From Macrosoma leucophasiata (Eukaryota > Arthropoda > Insecta > Lepidoptera > Hedylidae), in contig JAWQUS010000008.1 of the NCBI GenBank assembly GCA_036365455.1, forward strand, positions 21,001,501 through 21,065,500: a DNA stretch of 64,000 nt. The letters are read 5' to 3'. Below the pieces are notes generated by a model. It saw only the letters and a program-made list of their open reading frames with translations. It did not search any database and was not told the DNA's origin. A program made the position numbers and the translations under genes. Below, in pieces: positions 21,286 to 32,591 of this stretch (the first letter of the stretch is position 1; each line of letters begins with the position of its first letter).

Positions 21286-22004
21286 CCAACTGTTGATGCA
21301 TTTTTGTTGTTGTTTAATTGTATGACTAATTTAATCCCAGTTTGCGCTGTTTTGAAGGCTTTGCTGTATATAATCTAGTTGTCAATGCAAACATTAGCTA
21401 GATTTAATTGTCGTGCAAAAAATACGCTTTCGAATATGTTAACTTGATACAGCTCGGATATAATATTTTGATTGGACCATTTACCATACGTACGTACGTA
21501 CTGTTGGTGTTGTCATTTTTTTTTCATTTATAAACTTTGCACACTATTTAATACTAGGTTTACTTGCAAAATATCACGAACTGTTTTGGTAGATATTTCG
21601 AATGATACATCGAAATAAAATAGATTGACATTAAACCTTAATACAGCGTCAAAAAAATACCTTTAATGGATATGCGTCTATATGTTTTATATGAAAAATT
21701 TTTTTTTTTTATATATTATTTTTTTAAATATTTTGTCAGGATAACAAGCTATATATGCTTTTGATATAAAAATATACCTTTTTAAAAATTAATCTTATCA
21801 CTTAATGCGGTAAGCAGAGAATGAAGATTTCATGCTCTTTTTAAAAATACCGTGCGTGTTTTTACACATTTTTTTAAGTTCTTTAATATCCATGGCATGC
21901 TGTGAACAGTTTTATTATACACATTGTAATCCAGTTATTTATAAGTTTTATTGGTTTATGTTAAGTAATTATTTAAAGATAAATAAAGTGGCCTGGGTAC
22001 CAAG
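21286..22004. other. Unannotated A+T-rich stretch
   Basis: Long T and AT tracts around 21690-21780; (GTAC)n at 21489. No gene recognised. Confidence 0.45.
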
Positions 22005-22055
22005 CCCGTAGCAGCGTAGCGGTAGGGGCATGCTACTAAAAGAACACTGAGACAG
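22005..22055 (+). repeat. tRNA-like SINE head fragment
   Basis: GTAGCAGCGTAGCGGTAGGG followed by CATGCTACTA and ACACTGAGA resembles the first half of the SINE-2 head (box A side). Box B is absent. Confidence 0.35.
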
Positions 22056-22289
22056 TTAAGTGGTTTTGAAATTTACTTACTGATTTATTGACCCTCAGTA
22101 TTTATAACTAAAACGTAGAAAAATTTATTGCGGAGTGCGTAAAGTCAATAAACAGTTCAAAACATAATTTGAACTAATTAAAAGTTTCCTTGAATAATTA
22201 AAAGAACTGAAGTAAATATTCAGTGGATAGTAAAATGTTGAATATAGTGCCTGGGTGAGTCGAACTCGAGTTCTCTTTGCTTTTGTATG

Positions 22290-22590
22290 ACAGAAAAAAT
22301 CGGCCAAGTGCGAGTCGGAATCGCGCACCAATAGTACCGTACAATAGTCTATAAAAACGGCAAAAAATCCACGTACCTATGAGCTATGTTGTTAGAGAGT
22401 GTAAATGTTGCGAAAAACAAAAATATGATAAAAAGATTTGAGAATCGTTTGGACTTCCGCACAAACTCCTGTTTCATCCGCATAAGTAACTAGATCAAAA
22501 TTTCAAAAACGCTTATGTATAAACAAGTGCATAATTAAAATCGTGACAGCGTCACAGTCAGGCCGACCGACGGACAGACAGAAATCATTT
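22290..22590 (+). repeat. GACA-associated dispersed repeat, near full length
   Basis: Opens AATCGGCCAAGTGCGAGTCG, with TACCGTACAATAG inside, and reaches ACAGTCAGGCCGACCGACGG and ACAGACAG. The distal CGGAACCCTAA end is missing. Confidence 0.7.
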
Positions 22591-23038
22591 CGCAATTATT
22601 ATATTAAAAGTTTATGGATTAATGAAGTGGCACAAGCATAATCGTAAGAATACTTGAACTACTTACCTAATTGTTAATAATATCTACCTACTTAGTGCAC
22701 TTACTATTATTATAATTAAAGTACATAGATATTAATCCGCGAAGTAAAAACTTTGTGCCCGTTTTTACGAAAATGACGACTACGAAGCAGTATACAATTA
22801 GGAACAGATAATGTTTATAAAGGGAAGAAGTGCAAATTGATTATATATTTTTTTAAATAACGCATAAAAAATACACTGTTACAATAAAAAACCATTAAAC
22901 ATAACACACAATAAATTAGGTGTATAATGTTAAGGTCAAAATGTTAAAACAATAATTTTTGCTGGTGTTAGGCTGGTGTGGAACATTTTTGAAACATCTA
23001 CCTACTTACTCATTAACTAAACGTATACGTAAACGTAT
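22591..23038. other. Unannotated stretch
   Basis: A+T-rich; no gene recognised. Confidence 0.4.
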
Positions 23039-23236
23039 CTTCACGCCTGTAATCCCCGAAGGGGTAGGCAGAGGTAAATGCATGTATTCAATCATACATG
23101 CATACACCCACGACTCGCCGGTTACGTTTTGGCCCATGTAACAGGTGGCGAACCTGTTGCCATATCCGGGCACATTACCAAACTCCGGGGTACTGGGAAA
23201 CTTCCCAATAGAAGCAGAGATAAAGGATTTTTAAAC
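23039..23236 (-). repeat. SINE-2 copy lacking the tRNA head
   Basis: The minus strand gives the body and tail (CCCAGTACCCCGGAGTTTGG, GTAACCGGCGAGTCGTGGG, CCTTCGGGGATTACAGGCG), but the tRNA-like head is absent, a normal 5' truncation. Confidence 0.8.
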
Positions 23237-23379
23237 CGTCTCATTAACTAATATATAGTTTAAACGTTAAGAGATTCACAACGACTCGAAACGGCTCAAA
23301 TGACGTCGCGTGGTAAAATTCCTGTGAATTGTATGGTGAGATCAAAAAAATAAAGTATTGTATTCAATATCCCCATTCT

Positions 23380-24718
23380 CGTAACGTTTTAAGTCAACAT
23401 TTTATTGTCATTGTATTGCGATTGAATCGCTTCACTGTCTTGCTCTAACATAGCAGCAGTGTAGTGCTTGCTCGAGTACAGACGTGTCACACTGCACGAA
23501 ATAACGTAATATATTTCGCGAGCTGCGCGGCTCTGGCCGCGCACGTTACGGCCGCTATGGGTTCCGAGAAACTTATAGCTAACGAATTGCTGGCGTTCAT
23601 ACAGAATGCCATCGACACGATGGATGAAGTTAGCATTGTACAGATCTGCAAGTCTAACTTCAGAATGGAAGAAATCTGCTCGGCAAAGGTACTGCTCTAC
23701 CAGACGCTGGGTAAGATAGACGAGATGCCATCCCGCAGAAGGGACGACAAAGGGGAACGAAGTCTCCAAGATGTCGTCACCCTGTTTAAGGAGACCGATC
23801 CGGATGACGTGCCCGCATTGGTGGCGAAGCAGCTGCACAAGCTGCCTCCTGTCACATTTGACCATGTTGACGTATCCAGGCTGCTGAAAGAGATCAACAC
23901 CCTCAAGACCGGTCTGGAAGAAGTTCGATTTCGTTTGCAGACTTTGGAAAACACGATCAGTGATTTGCGTGCTGAATTAGTTTCATTACGTGGTGCTAGT
24001 TCGGTATGTAGGTCAGCCGAAGCCTGCAATGTGAACATGAGACGCGGCGCGCAAAATACGTCGGTCAGTAGTTTTGAGTCGGCCGGCTCAAAACTGCTGC
24101 CGCTGCTGCCGTTGCCCCTACATCTAAACGGCCTGTTACCCTGGGGAACAAACCTAAGACCAATGAGAGACCTCGTGGACCCGTAGTCACGGGTCCTCGT
24201 AAGGACCAATGCGACGAGGATGGTTTCACGGTGGTAAAGAGGAAGAAAAAGAAGCCCGCCACCCGATATCGACGCGGTACGCCGCCGACCGGAAAAAAAC
24301 ACTTGTTGCGTCCAGCTGTGCCGTCGACGCAACTGTATGTGTCCAGACTACACTGGTCTACGAAGGTGGAGGATGTCGTCGAATACATCCGGATAAAGAC
24401 GAATTTCACCCTGAGAGTCGAGCGGTTGGAGTCTCGCCATAAAGTTAATTTCAATTCTTTTTTGGTGAGGGTCCCGACACATGACCTGGCGACTTATACA
24501 AAGGAGGAGTTCTGGCCGCAGGGGGTATTATTTCGGAAATTCCGGGGACAACTTCCTGCTGATAAACCGCGTATCACGTGGCCGTCTTCACGTGACAATT
24601 AGTGTTAGAGTTAGTTTAAATAAATATGTATGTTAGTTTTTAAGGTATATATTTGTATGGGCCTTTTGTTTTACTTTAAGTGTACAATTATTTCCTGAAA
24701 TAAATAAATAAATAAATA
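23380..24718 (+). mobile_element. ORF1-only non-LTR element (HAL1-like)
   Basis: A GC-rich coding block is followed directly by a short 3' UTR (GTATGGGCCTTTTGTTTTAC) and an (AAAT)n tail at 24695-24718. No RT or endonuclease ORF lies between the ORF1-like protein and the tail. The composition contrasts sharply with the A+T-rich flanks, pointing to a recent arrival. The 5' border is uncertain and no target duplication was found. I infer a non-autonomous element mobilised by a partner LINE. Confidence 0.6.
23557..24602 (+). pseudogene. ORF1-like (gag-like) protein of a non-LTR retrotransposon, one frameshift
   Basis: Starts at ATG 23557 (MGSEKLIANELLAFIQN), chosen because the familiar N-terminus begins there although the frame is open upstream. 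The first frame carries DPDDVPALVAKQLHKLPP and a heptad-like segment at about residues 107-140 (LLKEINTLKTGLEEVRFRL) suggesting a coiled coil for trimerisation. Around 24060-24080 the reading frame shifts by one base. The second frame opens with an Ala/Pro/Lys-rich linker, a basic patch KRKKKKPATRYRRG (RNA binding or nuclear targeting) and a C-terminal domain with YVSRLHWSTKVEDVVEYI, ending at TAG 24600-24602. The total would be about 348 codons. I know this protein family as a common lepidopteran LINE-associated ORF; it lacks RT. It probably acted as an RNA-binding chaperone. The single frameshift suggests recent inactivation, or an assembly error. Confidence 0.7.
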
Positions 24719-25192
24719 GGCCGCATTGGCAGCGAAAATGGCATTGGTTAAATAAGACGATATATATAGGTAAGACTTTTTTCTGTCTAAAATATTTTTT
24801 AAACATCAATATCTTTTTTAACATAGGCATAAAATTAGAAAAGGTAACACGTAAGACCAATATAAATAAAGCAACTTACGCTAAAGAAATTATAAAATTC
24901 GATAGTTCAGATTATACGTTACAAACAATTATCTTTATACTATCGGACTAGTCTTATTTTTAATTAAAAGAGCTTTAATTGTCTTAATCAGTTCTCTGAA
25001 AGGAAACCATTATACCCATGGATTGTATAAACAAATATCCATTGTTATTCTTTATACATCGAACATCCGACGTTCTCTATCCAGGACTTTGATTCCCGGT
25101 TATGAAATACAAGATGCGCAGACGCCTCTTGAGCCCTAACGGTATTCAATAGGTTTGGGTTAACAACCCTATTCGAACATTCACTAAGAACA
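24719..25192. other. Unannotated stretch
   Basis: No gene or repeat recognised between the ORF1 element and the hAT MITE. Confidence 0.45.
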
Positions 25193-25200
25193 GTGAGAAC

Positions 25201-25446
25201 CAGTGTTGCCAATCGGCGGACAATTCCCCGATTTGCGGGGATTGGGAGGTCGGTGCGGGAGTCATTCGGGGGTAGGATGAAATCGGGGAATTCTGGAGAA
25301 TTAAATTATTTACATGCTTAGGTGAAATTTTGAAATATATTTTATTTACTCCGAGTTTTAGTCTCTTTCTAACCTCGGTGTCGGGAATTTTTCGGGGAAA
25401 TAACGTATAAGAAGCGGGGAATCAACATTTTGCATTGGCATCACTG
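25201..25446. mobile_element. hAT-type MITE (246 bp) with perfect 8-bp target duplication
   Basis: Ends CAGTGTTGCCAATCGG and the complement of CATTGGCATCACTG, flanked on both sides by GTGAGAAC (25193-25200 and 25447-25454). Terminal CAGTG, GCCAA-type TIRs and an 8-bp target duplication are the hAT hallmarks. The interior repeats CGGGGAAT three times on alternate strands. No transposase. Confidence 0.88.
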
Positions 25447-25454
25447 GTGAGAAC

Positions 25455-26111
25455 CATAACATTGTCTTATATACTTGGCCGCATAGTACCTCGTACGTTT
25501 ACAGCGAGTAAATTACATTATAATGACTACCTTGTTCATTGCACATTAGAAATGTAAATTGTTTAACAGCCTATAGCATTTTATTAATCATTTGTGAAAA
25601 CAACTGCAATGAGAACAACATCTTTAACGATTTCGCAGTAAATATTATCTTCACACTTGATTGATGGATAAATTACAATAAAAACATTTGTCCTTTGCTA
25701 CATTTAGTATCTACATAGTCTGCTTATGTGGCTCCTTAGACTAAAATCTTGGAAACAGTTGAATTATTTTCTATCAGTGTCCTTATGTTTTTCTTTAATG
25801 CTGTCACTATCACTCGCAATAATATTATTAGCAGCAAGTAAAGAAATAATACTTCGTCACCTATTTGATCTTCTTGCTACGAAAACAAGTTAACATTAAA
25901 GTTTCGATTTGTCCAAAATAAACATGATTATCCGAGCCATAGTGAATTTGGAAATTACAATTGCGTCTTTTATCGTTGTCCAAACACCATGTAAACGATC
26001 ATTTCAGGAATGAAAACAACTCGATGTAAAACATTGTTCATGTAATCTTCGATTTCGATTATCTGTAAAGACTAATCTGAATCGTATACCTACCTTTAAG
26101 GATTTTTTTAG
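25455..26111. other. Unannotated stretch
   Basis: A+T-rich; no gene or repeat recognised. Confidence 0.4.
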
Positions 26112-26410
26112 GAATGGTGGAAGAGTTTCTTGAGGTAGTGGGCACCACGGCATTTCCTAATCTATCTGCCGCAAAATGATAGTGTTCGGTATCGCGTTTC
26201 GATTAGATGATAAATTGATAATATAGGTATGACCCCGTAATAACTATCATAGAGACATAACAAGTTTGGTCTCAGAGATGGCAACACATCTGCATTTTGA
26301 TCTCTGTTTTTTGTCTAGATAGGCTGTAGTCATCACTTAACATCAATGAGAAGCTGCATTGTGTCTACGATGACATCAATGTGCTGCATGCTTGTTTGCC
26401 ACCTTCACTA
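26112..26410 (+). repeat. SINE-1 copy, diverged subfamily 1B
   Basis: GGAATGGTGGAAGAGTTTC to TTGCCACCTTCACTACAC plus A-run. Carries CTATCTGCCGC and TAATAACTATCATAGAGAC. The 3' part contains two copies of ACATCAATG...GCTGCAT, showing an internal 3' duplication. More diverged than the 1A copies. Confidence 0.78.
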
Positions 26411-27456
26411 CACAAAAATTAATACTTAGGTACGCATAATAATATATTCTTTAATCAATACAAGCTTTCGCGACTAACTGTTAGTTATTTAGTAAAGAAA
26501 AAAAACTAAATAGCGAAAATTGTAATAATAATGATAAATGGACAAGTAAAATCATAGTTAAAAGTCCCTTTAAATATATTCAGGCTATTTTGGGAGACTA
26601 GTCTATTATCGTTAACAAAGCAGTAAATAAATTTTAACAGTCCTTCTATTTAGTCCTATCCCAGATTTTAAAAGATACCTTCGTTTTGTTTAATTTCTTG
26701 ACGCGTTTATAATTATGTACTATATTGCTACCGCCTGCTGTTTTTTTTAATTCGGTCCCCATTTAATTTATAATTAAAATTTATTAAAAATTACAAACCT
26801 GGACATTATTCTGTCTATTTTTTGCATATCTACTTCATCTTCAACTCATGAAAAAATTGTTGAATTTACACAAATCACTAATGAAAACACAATACATCTA
26901 AGTAAGCTTATGTAACAGTATGTCTTTAAATAAAACGGAATCTCTCAATAAAACTTAGAACGTCGCATGTAGACGATTGAACACAAATTCAAATTGTGAG
27001 ATGGCATGGTAATTTAAATATATCATCCCATGCCAAGTGTTCGGTGAACGTGAGAATGATCATATAGTTACAAAGGAGTTTAGGGTTTATTTTGCGTGTA
27101 ACAATGCTTCGAAGTGTAACACTGTTATTTTGTTATTGTCAACATTTAAATACCCTTTGATGTGCGGCCGTGGCTGGCTGTAAGAGCAACATAATACGTA
27201 CACCCCCGTGTTTAATGCGTATTAAATTGAGTTTTTATCTATCAAGTTTTAGATGTAAGCTATGAAAGCGTTGTGTATTTTTGTTCGATTTATTCCTCTC
27301 AATATGTATTCGTTTTGTATTTTATCGAAGCTTATCAGTATTTGTATTATTAAAGGCTTTGTCTTGTCATAAGCGTTAGTAGTTTGTAGAATTTAACTTA
27401 CTTCTCCAACGTCAGTTAATACTAATAAATGCAATTCTTTTAAGCTAATGATTGCG
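26411..27456. other. Unannotated stretch
   Basis: No gene or repeat recognised. Confidence 0.4.
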
Positions 27457-27599
27457 TCGGAAATTACAGGGCCGTACATTACCACCTGACCGGAACACGA
27501 TAGTGCTGAACACTATTACAATTTAGCGGCAAGTATATTAATGTAATGCGGTGGTGCCTACGCCCGCGAGCTCCGTCACCGGTGTTCTACCACCAGTGA
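27457..27599 (-). repeat. SINE-1 (1A) 5' half only
   Basis: GGAAATTACAGGGCCGTACA to TTCTACCACCAGT is the promoter-side half; the 3' half and poly-A are missing. Loss of the 3' side cannot come from ordinary 5' truncation, so a later deletion or a recombination is implied. Confidence 0.8.
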
Positions 27600-29310
27600 C
27601 AATTACGTTGGCAGTAATTGGGTGATCGAAAGTCGAAAAGTAATTATATGAAATATCGTCTAATCTTTATTTATCAATCATTTTAATGTAATTTACAGCC
27701 AATAATATTTTGTAAATTTCTGAGTCACTGAATTTATCCTAGTAGACATTCAGTTGCAAAGTTGAAACTTCGAAATACTTGATCGCAGGTAATTAACACA
27801 CGTTTAAAACATTAGTACGATAAAATGTGACGCAAATTACGAATATTTAGAAATGTTCATGTTCATAAACTTAATAATCTACTAGTAGGTAGGTACGTAT
27901 AATAATAATATATTACCAAAGCTTTTGTTATTGCTTTAAGTTTACATAGGTAAACATGATATTAATATAATTATTATGAGAAATATATGAGGTAGGTATA
28001 TATTATTCGGTTTCTATGGTAGCTGTTGAGAATATTAATGATTCTAATGTTATCTTAGAAGTAGTAAATGTCAATGAAATGACATTGTGTTTAATATTTT
28101 ATACTATGTGTGACCTGTTATGAGCTTATCAGAAACTATAGTCCGGAGGGCCATGTTTCTTGATATAATTATACACATTATATCAGAATACTGAGGAAAT
28201 ATCATCGCAATCTATCGTTTTATGTCATTGACATAATTAAAGAATATGTTTGGCTCATTTGTTTAATTGAATAAACAAATGAGACTCTCAACGATCAACT
28301 ACATAATAGAGAGTGAAAAGAGAGACTAAGCATTTTTAAAAAATAAATATCTGTTTTTAAACACAATCGACATAATTTTTAATGTGTAGAAAATATGCGC
28401 AGAATATCCATTGAGTGAAATTGATGATATGGTATTATAGGAACATGTTGCGGATTTTTTAGATGAAGAAAACATTTATGAAGTACCGCCTTAAAATGTT
28501 ATAATCACTTTTATGCTCAACATTGTGAATAGCTTTTACAATGTGACTAACTCTGAAATCGATCATATTATCCAGTTTCCTCATACAATATGTTGCTATC
28601 ACTAATGTTTGGAGCAGCTGTTTATTTCATCCTTAGCCTTCGTTTATAAATCGAAAATGAGTTGACCACATCACTCAAATATCGAAGTGAACAGGCTTCA
28701 TCGAGGTATCGTTACTCTAAAGCTGAACATCACCTTGTCTGTATCGTTCTTTGGTAGTTTTATATAACCGATGTGGTTGTAGTTACTTACACGTCACAAA
28801 GAACTGTCTGTCTGTACGGTATCACTTACACCTCCGTGTCATCTGATACGTTTGATCTAATATTGCTATCCATATGATAACGCGACCCTCCACCTCTTTC
28901 TTTTAACGCTTATCGCAACAGTTATCTCTCGTGTTTGTTTTATCATAACTTTGATTTAATTTTAAACAAAATTGTTTAACCATTTGTCCATTAAAAATCA
29001 ACCGTTTGCTAACACAAACTGCTAATAACGATACGACTTGTAAAGTAAAATTATAGATTGTAATTGACTTGTCTTTAACAAGTGATAATTTCAGTATTGG
29101 TTCTTCTAAAGCTTGTGTAGGTATAAGAGATTTATTTGTTAACAATAAATCATCTAAATTATGATATACGCGTGGGAGGTAAAACAAAATGTGGTAATTA
29201 GAACATTGTAACTTGGACGCATGCGTAGGATTAATAGTTTCTTTGAAATGTTGACGCCATGACGGGGGCGAGATAGTAACAGTTCATAGAAACTTTGTTT
29301 ATGCTTCATT
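27600..29310. other. Unannotated stretch
   Basis: About 1.7 kb without a recognised repeat. The minus frame at 28903-29187 (94 codons) begins plausibly but shows no motif, signal peptide or splice context that I can name. Confidence 0.45.
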
Positions 29311-29596
29311 TTACTGGTGGTAGAGCTCTAGTGACGGAACTCGCGGGCGTAGGCACCACCGCATCACCTAATATACTTGCCGCTAAATGGTAGTTTTCAG
29401 CACTATCGTGTTCCGGTCAAGTGTTAATGTACGGCCTTGTAATTTCCGGCACAGAGGCATAATACCTTAGGCCTCAGGAGTTGTAACGCATCTGCATTTT
29501 GACCTTGGTCTTTGTGTGGGTGTCTATAGACTGCAGTCATCACTTAACATCAATGTAAACTGCATGCTTGTTTGCCACTTCCATTACAAAAAAAAT
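29311..29596 (+). repeat. SINE-1 copy, subfamily 1A, full length
   Basis: TTACTGGTGGTAGAGCTCTAG to TGTTTGCCACTTCCATTAC plus A8. All landmarks present with few changes, making this a good reference copy. Confidence 0.9.
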
Positions 29597-30373
29597 GTTT
29601 TATTGAGCTTCTCGAACTCTAATATTTTTGTTATTGAACGTTTAATTGTGTTACCCTTTTTTCACACGGGTATTCGGTATTTGACGGTATTCGTTTTTTG
29701 TTGTTAGTCACTAGCACAGTATACTCGTGTGAACACAGTATACGTACACGCATTCTATGAAGAAACCTATGACTATGAGAAGTTGGCATTTTAGAAGTTG
29801 TCTTTTTGCGAGCGGTTGGCATTTTGCGAAGTTGGCATTCTGAGATGATACGACGCTACTTACAAACATCCTGCATATGTCTTAGGACCTAAATGGAATG
29901 TGACTTTATGAACGCGCTGTAAGAGATTTGATTTAAGCTTATACCTTAAAAAAAATCCATTACCACGTCATCAATTTCCACTCTACTTAAGTTTACTCAT
30001 CATCATCGTCTACAGTTAATTTTGAGTATTATCAATATTAAATTTTTATAAATGTCAGAGTTTTCGAGCAAATCAAAATATTGACGAGTAAGATGGTACT
30101 ATAAAATACGTAAACCGAGGAATCTAAGACGTTCTCGTTTGACTTTGTGTAAAACAATGCGAGGGCAATACAGAAAATGGTGGCACGTTACAAGGAGCAT
30201 AAAGAGGAGTCAAAATTCAGCCACCTTCTGTTTTGAGTGGCTAAAACCTGTCTTCAAGTCGTCTGTGTGTTTGGACACTTTGTTACTGTTAACTAAAACA
30301 TACCTTCATATATTCGAGGTTCGATAGAATTCACTTCAGTTGATGATTATCTTTTATCTAATACCTATAGGTA
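29597..30373. other. Unannotated stretch with degenerate short repeats
   Basis: A 12-15-bp motif GAAGTTGGCATTTT recurs about four times at 29777-29845. An inverted pair TTCACACGGGTAT/ATACTCGTGTGAA spans 29661-29732. No gene recognised. Confidence 0.5.
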
Positions 30374-31104
30374 TAAAATTCTCGTGCCATAGTGTTTGTA
30401 ACAATACTCCTCCGAAACAGCTTGACCGATTATCATAAAATTTAGTGTGCATACTTTTTAGCTATGAGAATCAGTTGTAGAATTTTTTTTTAATCCCAAA
30501 ATGGTAGGCCACCAATTTTGTTTTCTTATTTAGATAATAATAATAAAATAATAATGGCAACCCATTATACGTCCCACTGCTGGGCACGAGTCTCTCCCCT
30601 TTTTGGGGGGAGGCCTGGAGCTTACTCCACCACGCTGCTCCAATGCGGATTGGTGGAGGTGGGTGGGTTAGTGGCCAACCCACTGTCGGATGTTTTCAAA
30701 CCGCCCATAAGGCCTCCGACAAGGTTTAACGACTGCTATCCATCGATAGCAACCGGGACCGACGGCTTAACATGCCCTCCGAAGCACGGAAACGCGCATT
30801 TAATTTGCCACTAGCGGTCACCCATCACACTACCCGACCGCGCCCGTAGTGCTTAACCGAGCAGATCGCTTACGATCTACACCAGCCGCTGGGCCATGCG
30901 CGCTTCTTATTTAGATATCACATCAAAAATACTTATAATCCTTAATATTCACATTTCTACCACCAACCCCCATTTCCTAACCCGTCAGGTCACGAGAAAA
31001 ATATGACAATAGATTTCAATTGTTCAAAAGCCGCCGGCGGTCTCAGTCAGTATCTCCACTTTTAATCTATGTATTAGGCGATACGAGTTCGCCGGGACAG
31101 CTAG
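30374..31104 (+). mobile_element. Helitron-like element ('AAAATTCTCGTG' family), interrupted
   Basis: Begins near TATAAAATTCTCGTGCCATA, has ACTCCTCCGAAACAGC and ends GAGTTCGCCGGGACAGCTAG before T. The element is split by the SINE-3 at 30537-30903. Its two halves rejoin exactly at the 14-bp target duplication. Sister copies at 32592, 43365, 46402 and 56942. Confidence 0.65.
30537..30903 (-). mobile_element. SINE-3: 5S-rRNA-derived SINE, full length with target duplication
   Basis: On the minus strand the head contains GGTTAAGCACTACGGGCGCG, GGTCGGGTAGTG and GATGGGTGACCGC, matching the internal promoter region of insect 5S rRNA (GTTAAGCA, GGGCGCGGTC, GATGGGTGACCGC). The body follows with CTTCGGAGGGCATGTTAAGC and AGTGGGACGTATAATGGGTT, and the tail is TTATTATTTTATTATTATTAT. 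It is flanked by a perfect 14-bp duplication TTCTTATTTAGATA (30523-30536, 30904-30917), showing LINE-type insertion. Non-coding. Confidence 0.8.
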
Positions 31105-31147
31105 TTTATTTGCAAACGTTAAGGGCATTAGAAGAAAGGGGATGTTG

Positions 31148-31690
31148 CAAAAATGTATGAACCTCCGGCCATGTATTGTACACAATATCATTAAACAGGC
31201 AAAATCAATATAAAAATGTTTTTACTGCATATTTTCACTTATTTAGCTTTGTTTGCAGTTACAAAACATTATTTGCAGTTAGAATTGCTACTCAAAACCA
31301 ACATGGCGAATATGGCGGGCGATGTCATTTTGTCATTTTCATTTTTTGAATTGTTTTTTGATTATGGTACTTGGAGAAAAAAAGTGATATTTTCTAAATA
31401 CTATCTAAATAGATTGATCCCAAGCGTCAGCTGTATCGCCGCCATGTTGAACATAGTTGAAAAGGATAAAATCGTTTGAATTAAATGTGGTTGTAACTCT
31501 AAAATATATTCGTGAATAAATTAATTGTATTTTTTTCGGATTCTTCTTTAATTTACCCATTTTTTGAGGACGTGTACTAACCAGAGCCGAGCTCGCAACA
31601 TCTCCTTTAATGTTTATAAGAATGAAATGAGACGTTCCAAAATGTATGGAGCTTTGGCCAGCACCTTGTACACTATATTGAGAGAAGAAG
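31148..31690 (+). repeat. Pair of direct repeats about 490 bp apart
   Basis: AAAATGTATGAACCTCCGGCC with TTGTACACAATAT at 31148-31193 and AAAATGTATGGAGCTTTGGCC with TTGTACACTATAT at 31639-31680 are diverged direct repeats. AACATGGCG and CGCCATGTT lie inverted inside. The 87-codon frame between (31216-31479) has an N-terminal hydrophobic stretch but no other motif. Possibly an old element with direct ends. Confidence 0.35.
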
Positions 31691-31699
31691 CATAAAATA

Positions 31700-31830
31700 C
31701 TAAATCAATTCAATTCAAATCATTTATTGCATTATGTCATATGGGATCATATTATCATTTTCAGCTATTCAAATCGTTTATTATACCATCTATTAAATTA
31801 TCGTAAGTATATTTACAATACAAGAATGTC
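31700..31830 (-). repeat. LINE 3'-end fragment
   Basis: TCAATTCAATTCAAATCATT followed by TATTGCATTATGTC reads on the minus strand as AATGCAATAAATGATTTG and a TGAAT-repeat tail, typical of LINE 3' ends. Confidence 0.5.
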
Positions 31831-32382
31831 TTAGTAGCAATATGGTGACATATTGTTGTCATACAAAAATTACATTATATATATATTTCCGACAAAAAAT
31901 AACGATTTAAATAGTTTTTTGAGCATTTTCTTTGTGATTTAACGTATTTTTCTTTTGATATTGTGTACAAGGTGCGGGCCCAACGTGGAACTTCGTTTTG
32001 TTATTGTTAACAATTGCATGATGAGAAATGACGTACCTATCAGAGCTATTATAGAGTGGTTACACAGTGAATGTTGATTCGAACAAATCATCACTCCATC
32101 TTCATTCCGACAATAGTGAGAATGTACGCGGTAATTAAGAGTGGCGTGTTGATACACGAATGACTTTAATCAATTAACCAAACTGTACGCTGAATGATTC
32201 ATCACACTTGAATTTAGATGATGATTATTATGATCAACATTTTTCTGTCGCTATGTGATCATGAGTTAGGATCCCACCACCGAATTATTTCGTTCATTTA
32301 GTAATGCTACAAACCTAATTTTTACGCATATTTATGATCTAGCGAATATATAGGTATCTACTAGGTTGCACTATCTACTATC
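31831..32382. other. Unannotated stretch
   Basis: A+T-rich; the minus frame at 31939-32157 shows no motif. Confidence 0.4.
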
Positions 32383-32456
32383 TACTACTACTACACTCTC
32401 TGCCTACCCCGTTAGGGACCTGGCGTGAAGATACATACATACATACATACTAGGTT
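32383..32456 (+). repeat. RTE-type LINE 3' end
   Basis: CACTCTCTGCCTACCCCGTT, AGGGACCTGGCGTGA and (CATA)5. In frame the coding part ends AYPVRDLA-stop, as in 54059-54272. It is followed by a tetranucleotide tail typical of RTE elements. Confidence 0.7.
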
Positions 32457-32591
32457 GCCTGTCAAAATATGGCCGATAGCATTTTTAATTAAATTATTTT
32501 ATCTGTCATAGCCAATCACCCTTAATTGCGGCCAGATTTAATTTGACTCTCGCATAGCAAAATAAGGAGAAAAAAAATTAGGTGTGTAGGT

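Noticed and set aside
23389..24454. Long minus-strand ORFs opposite the ORF1-like gene
   Set aside because: They are antisense shadows of the GC-rich ORF1-like coding sequence, which has recognisable family motifs on the plus strand.
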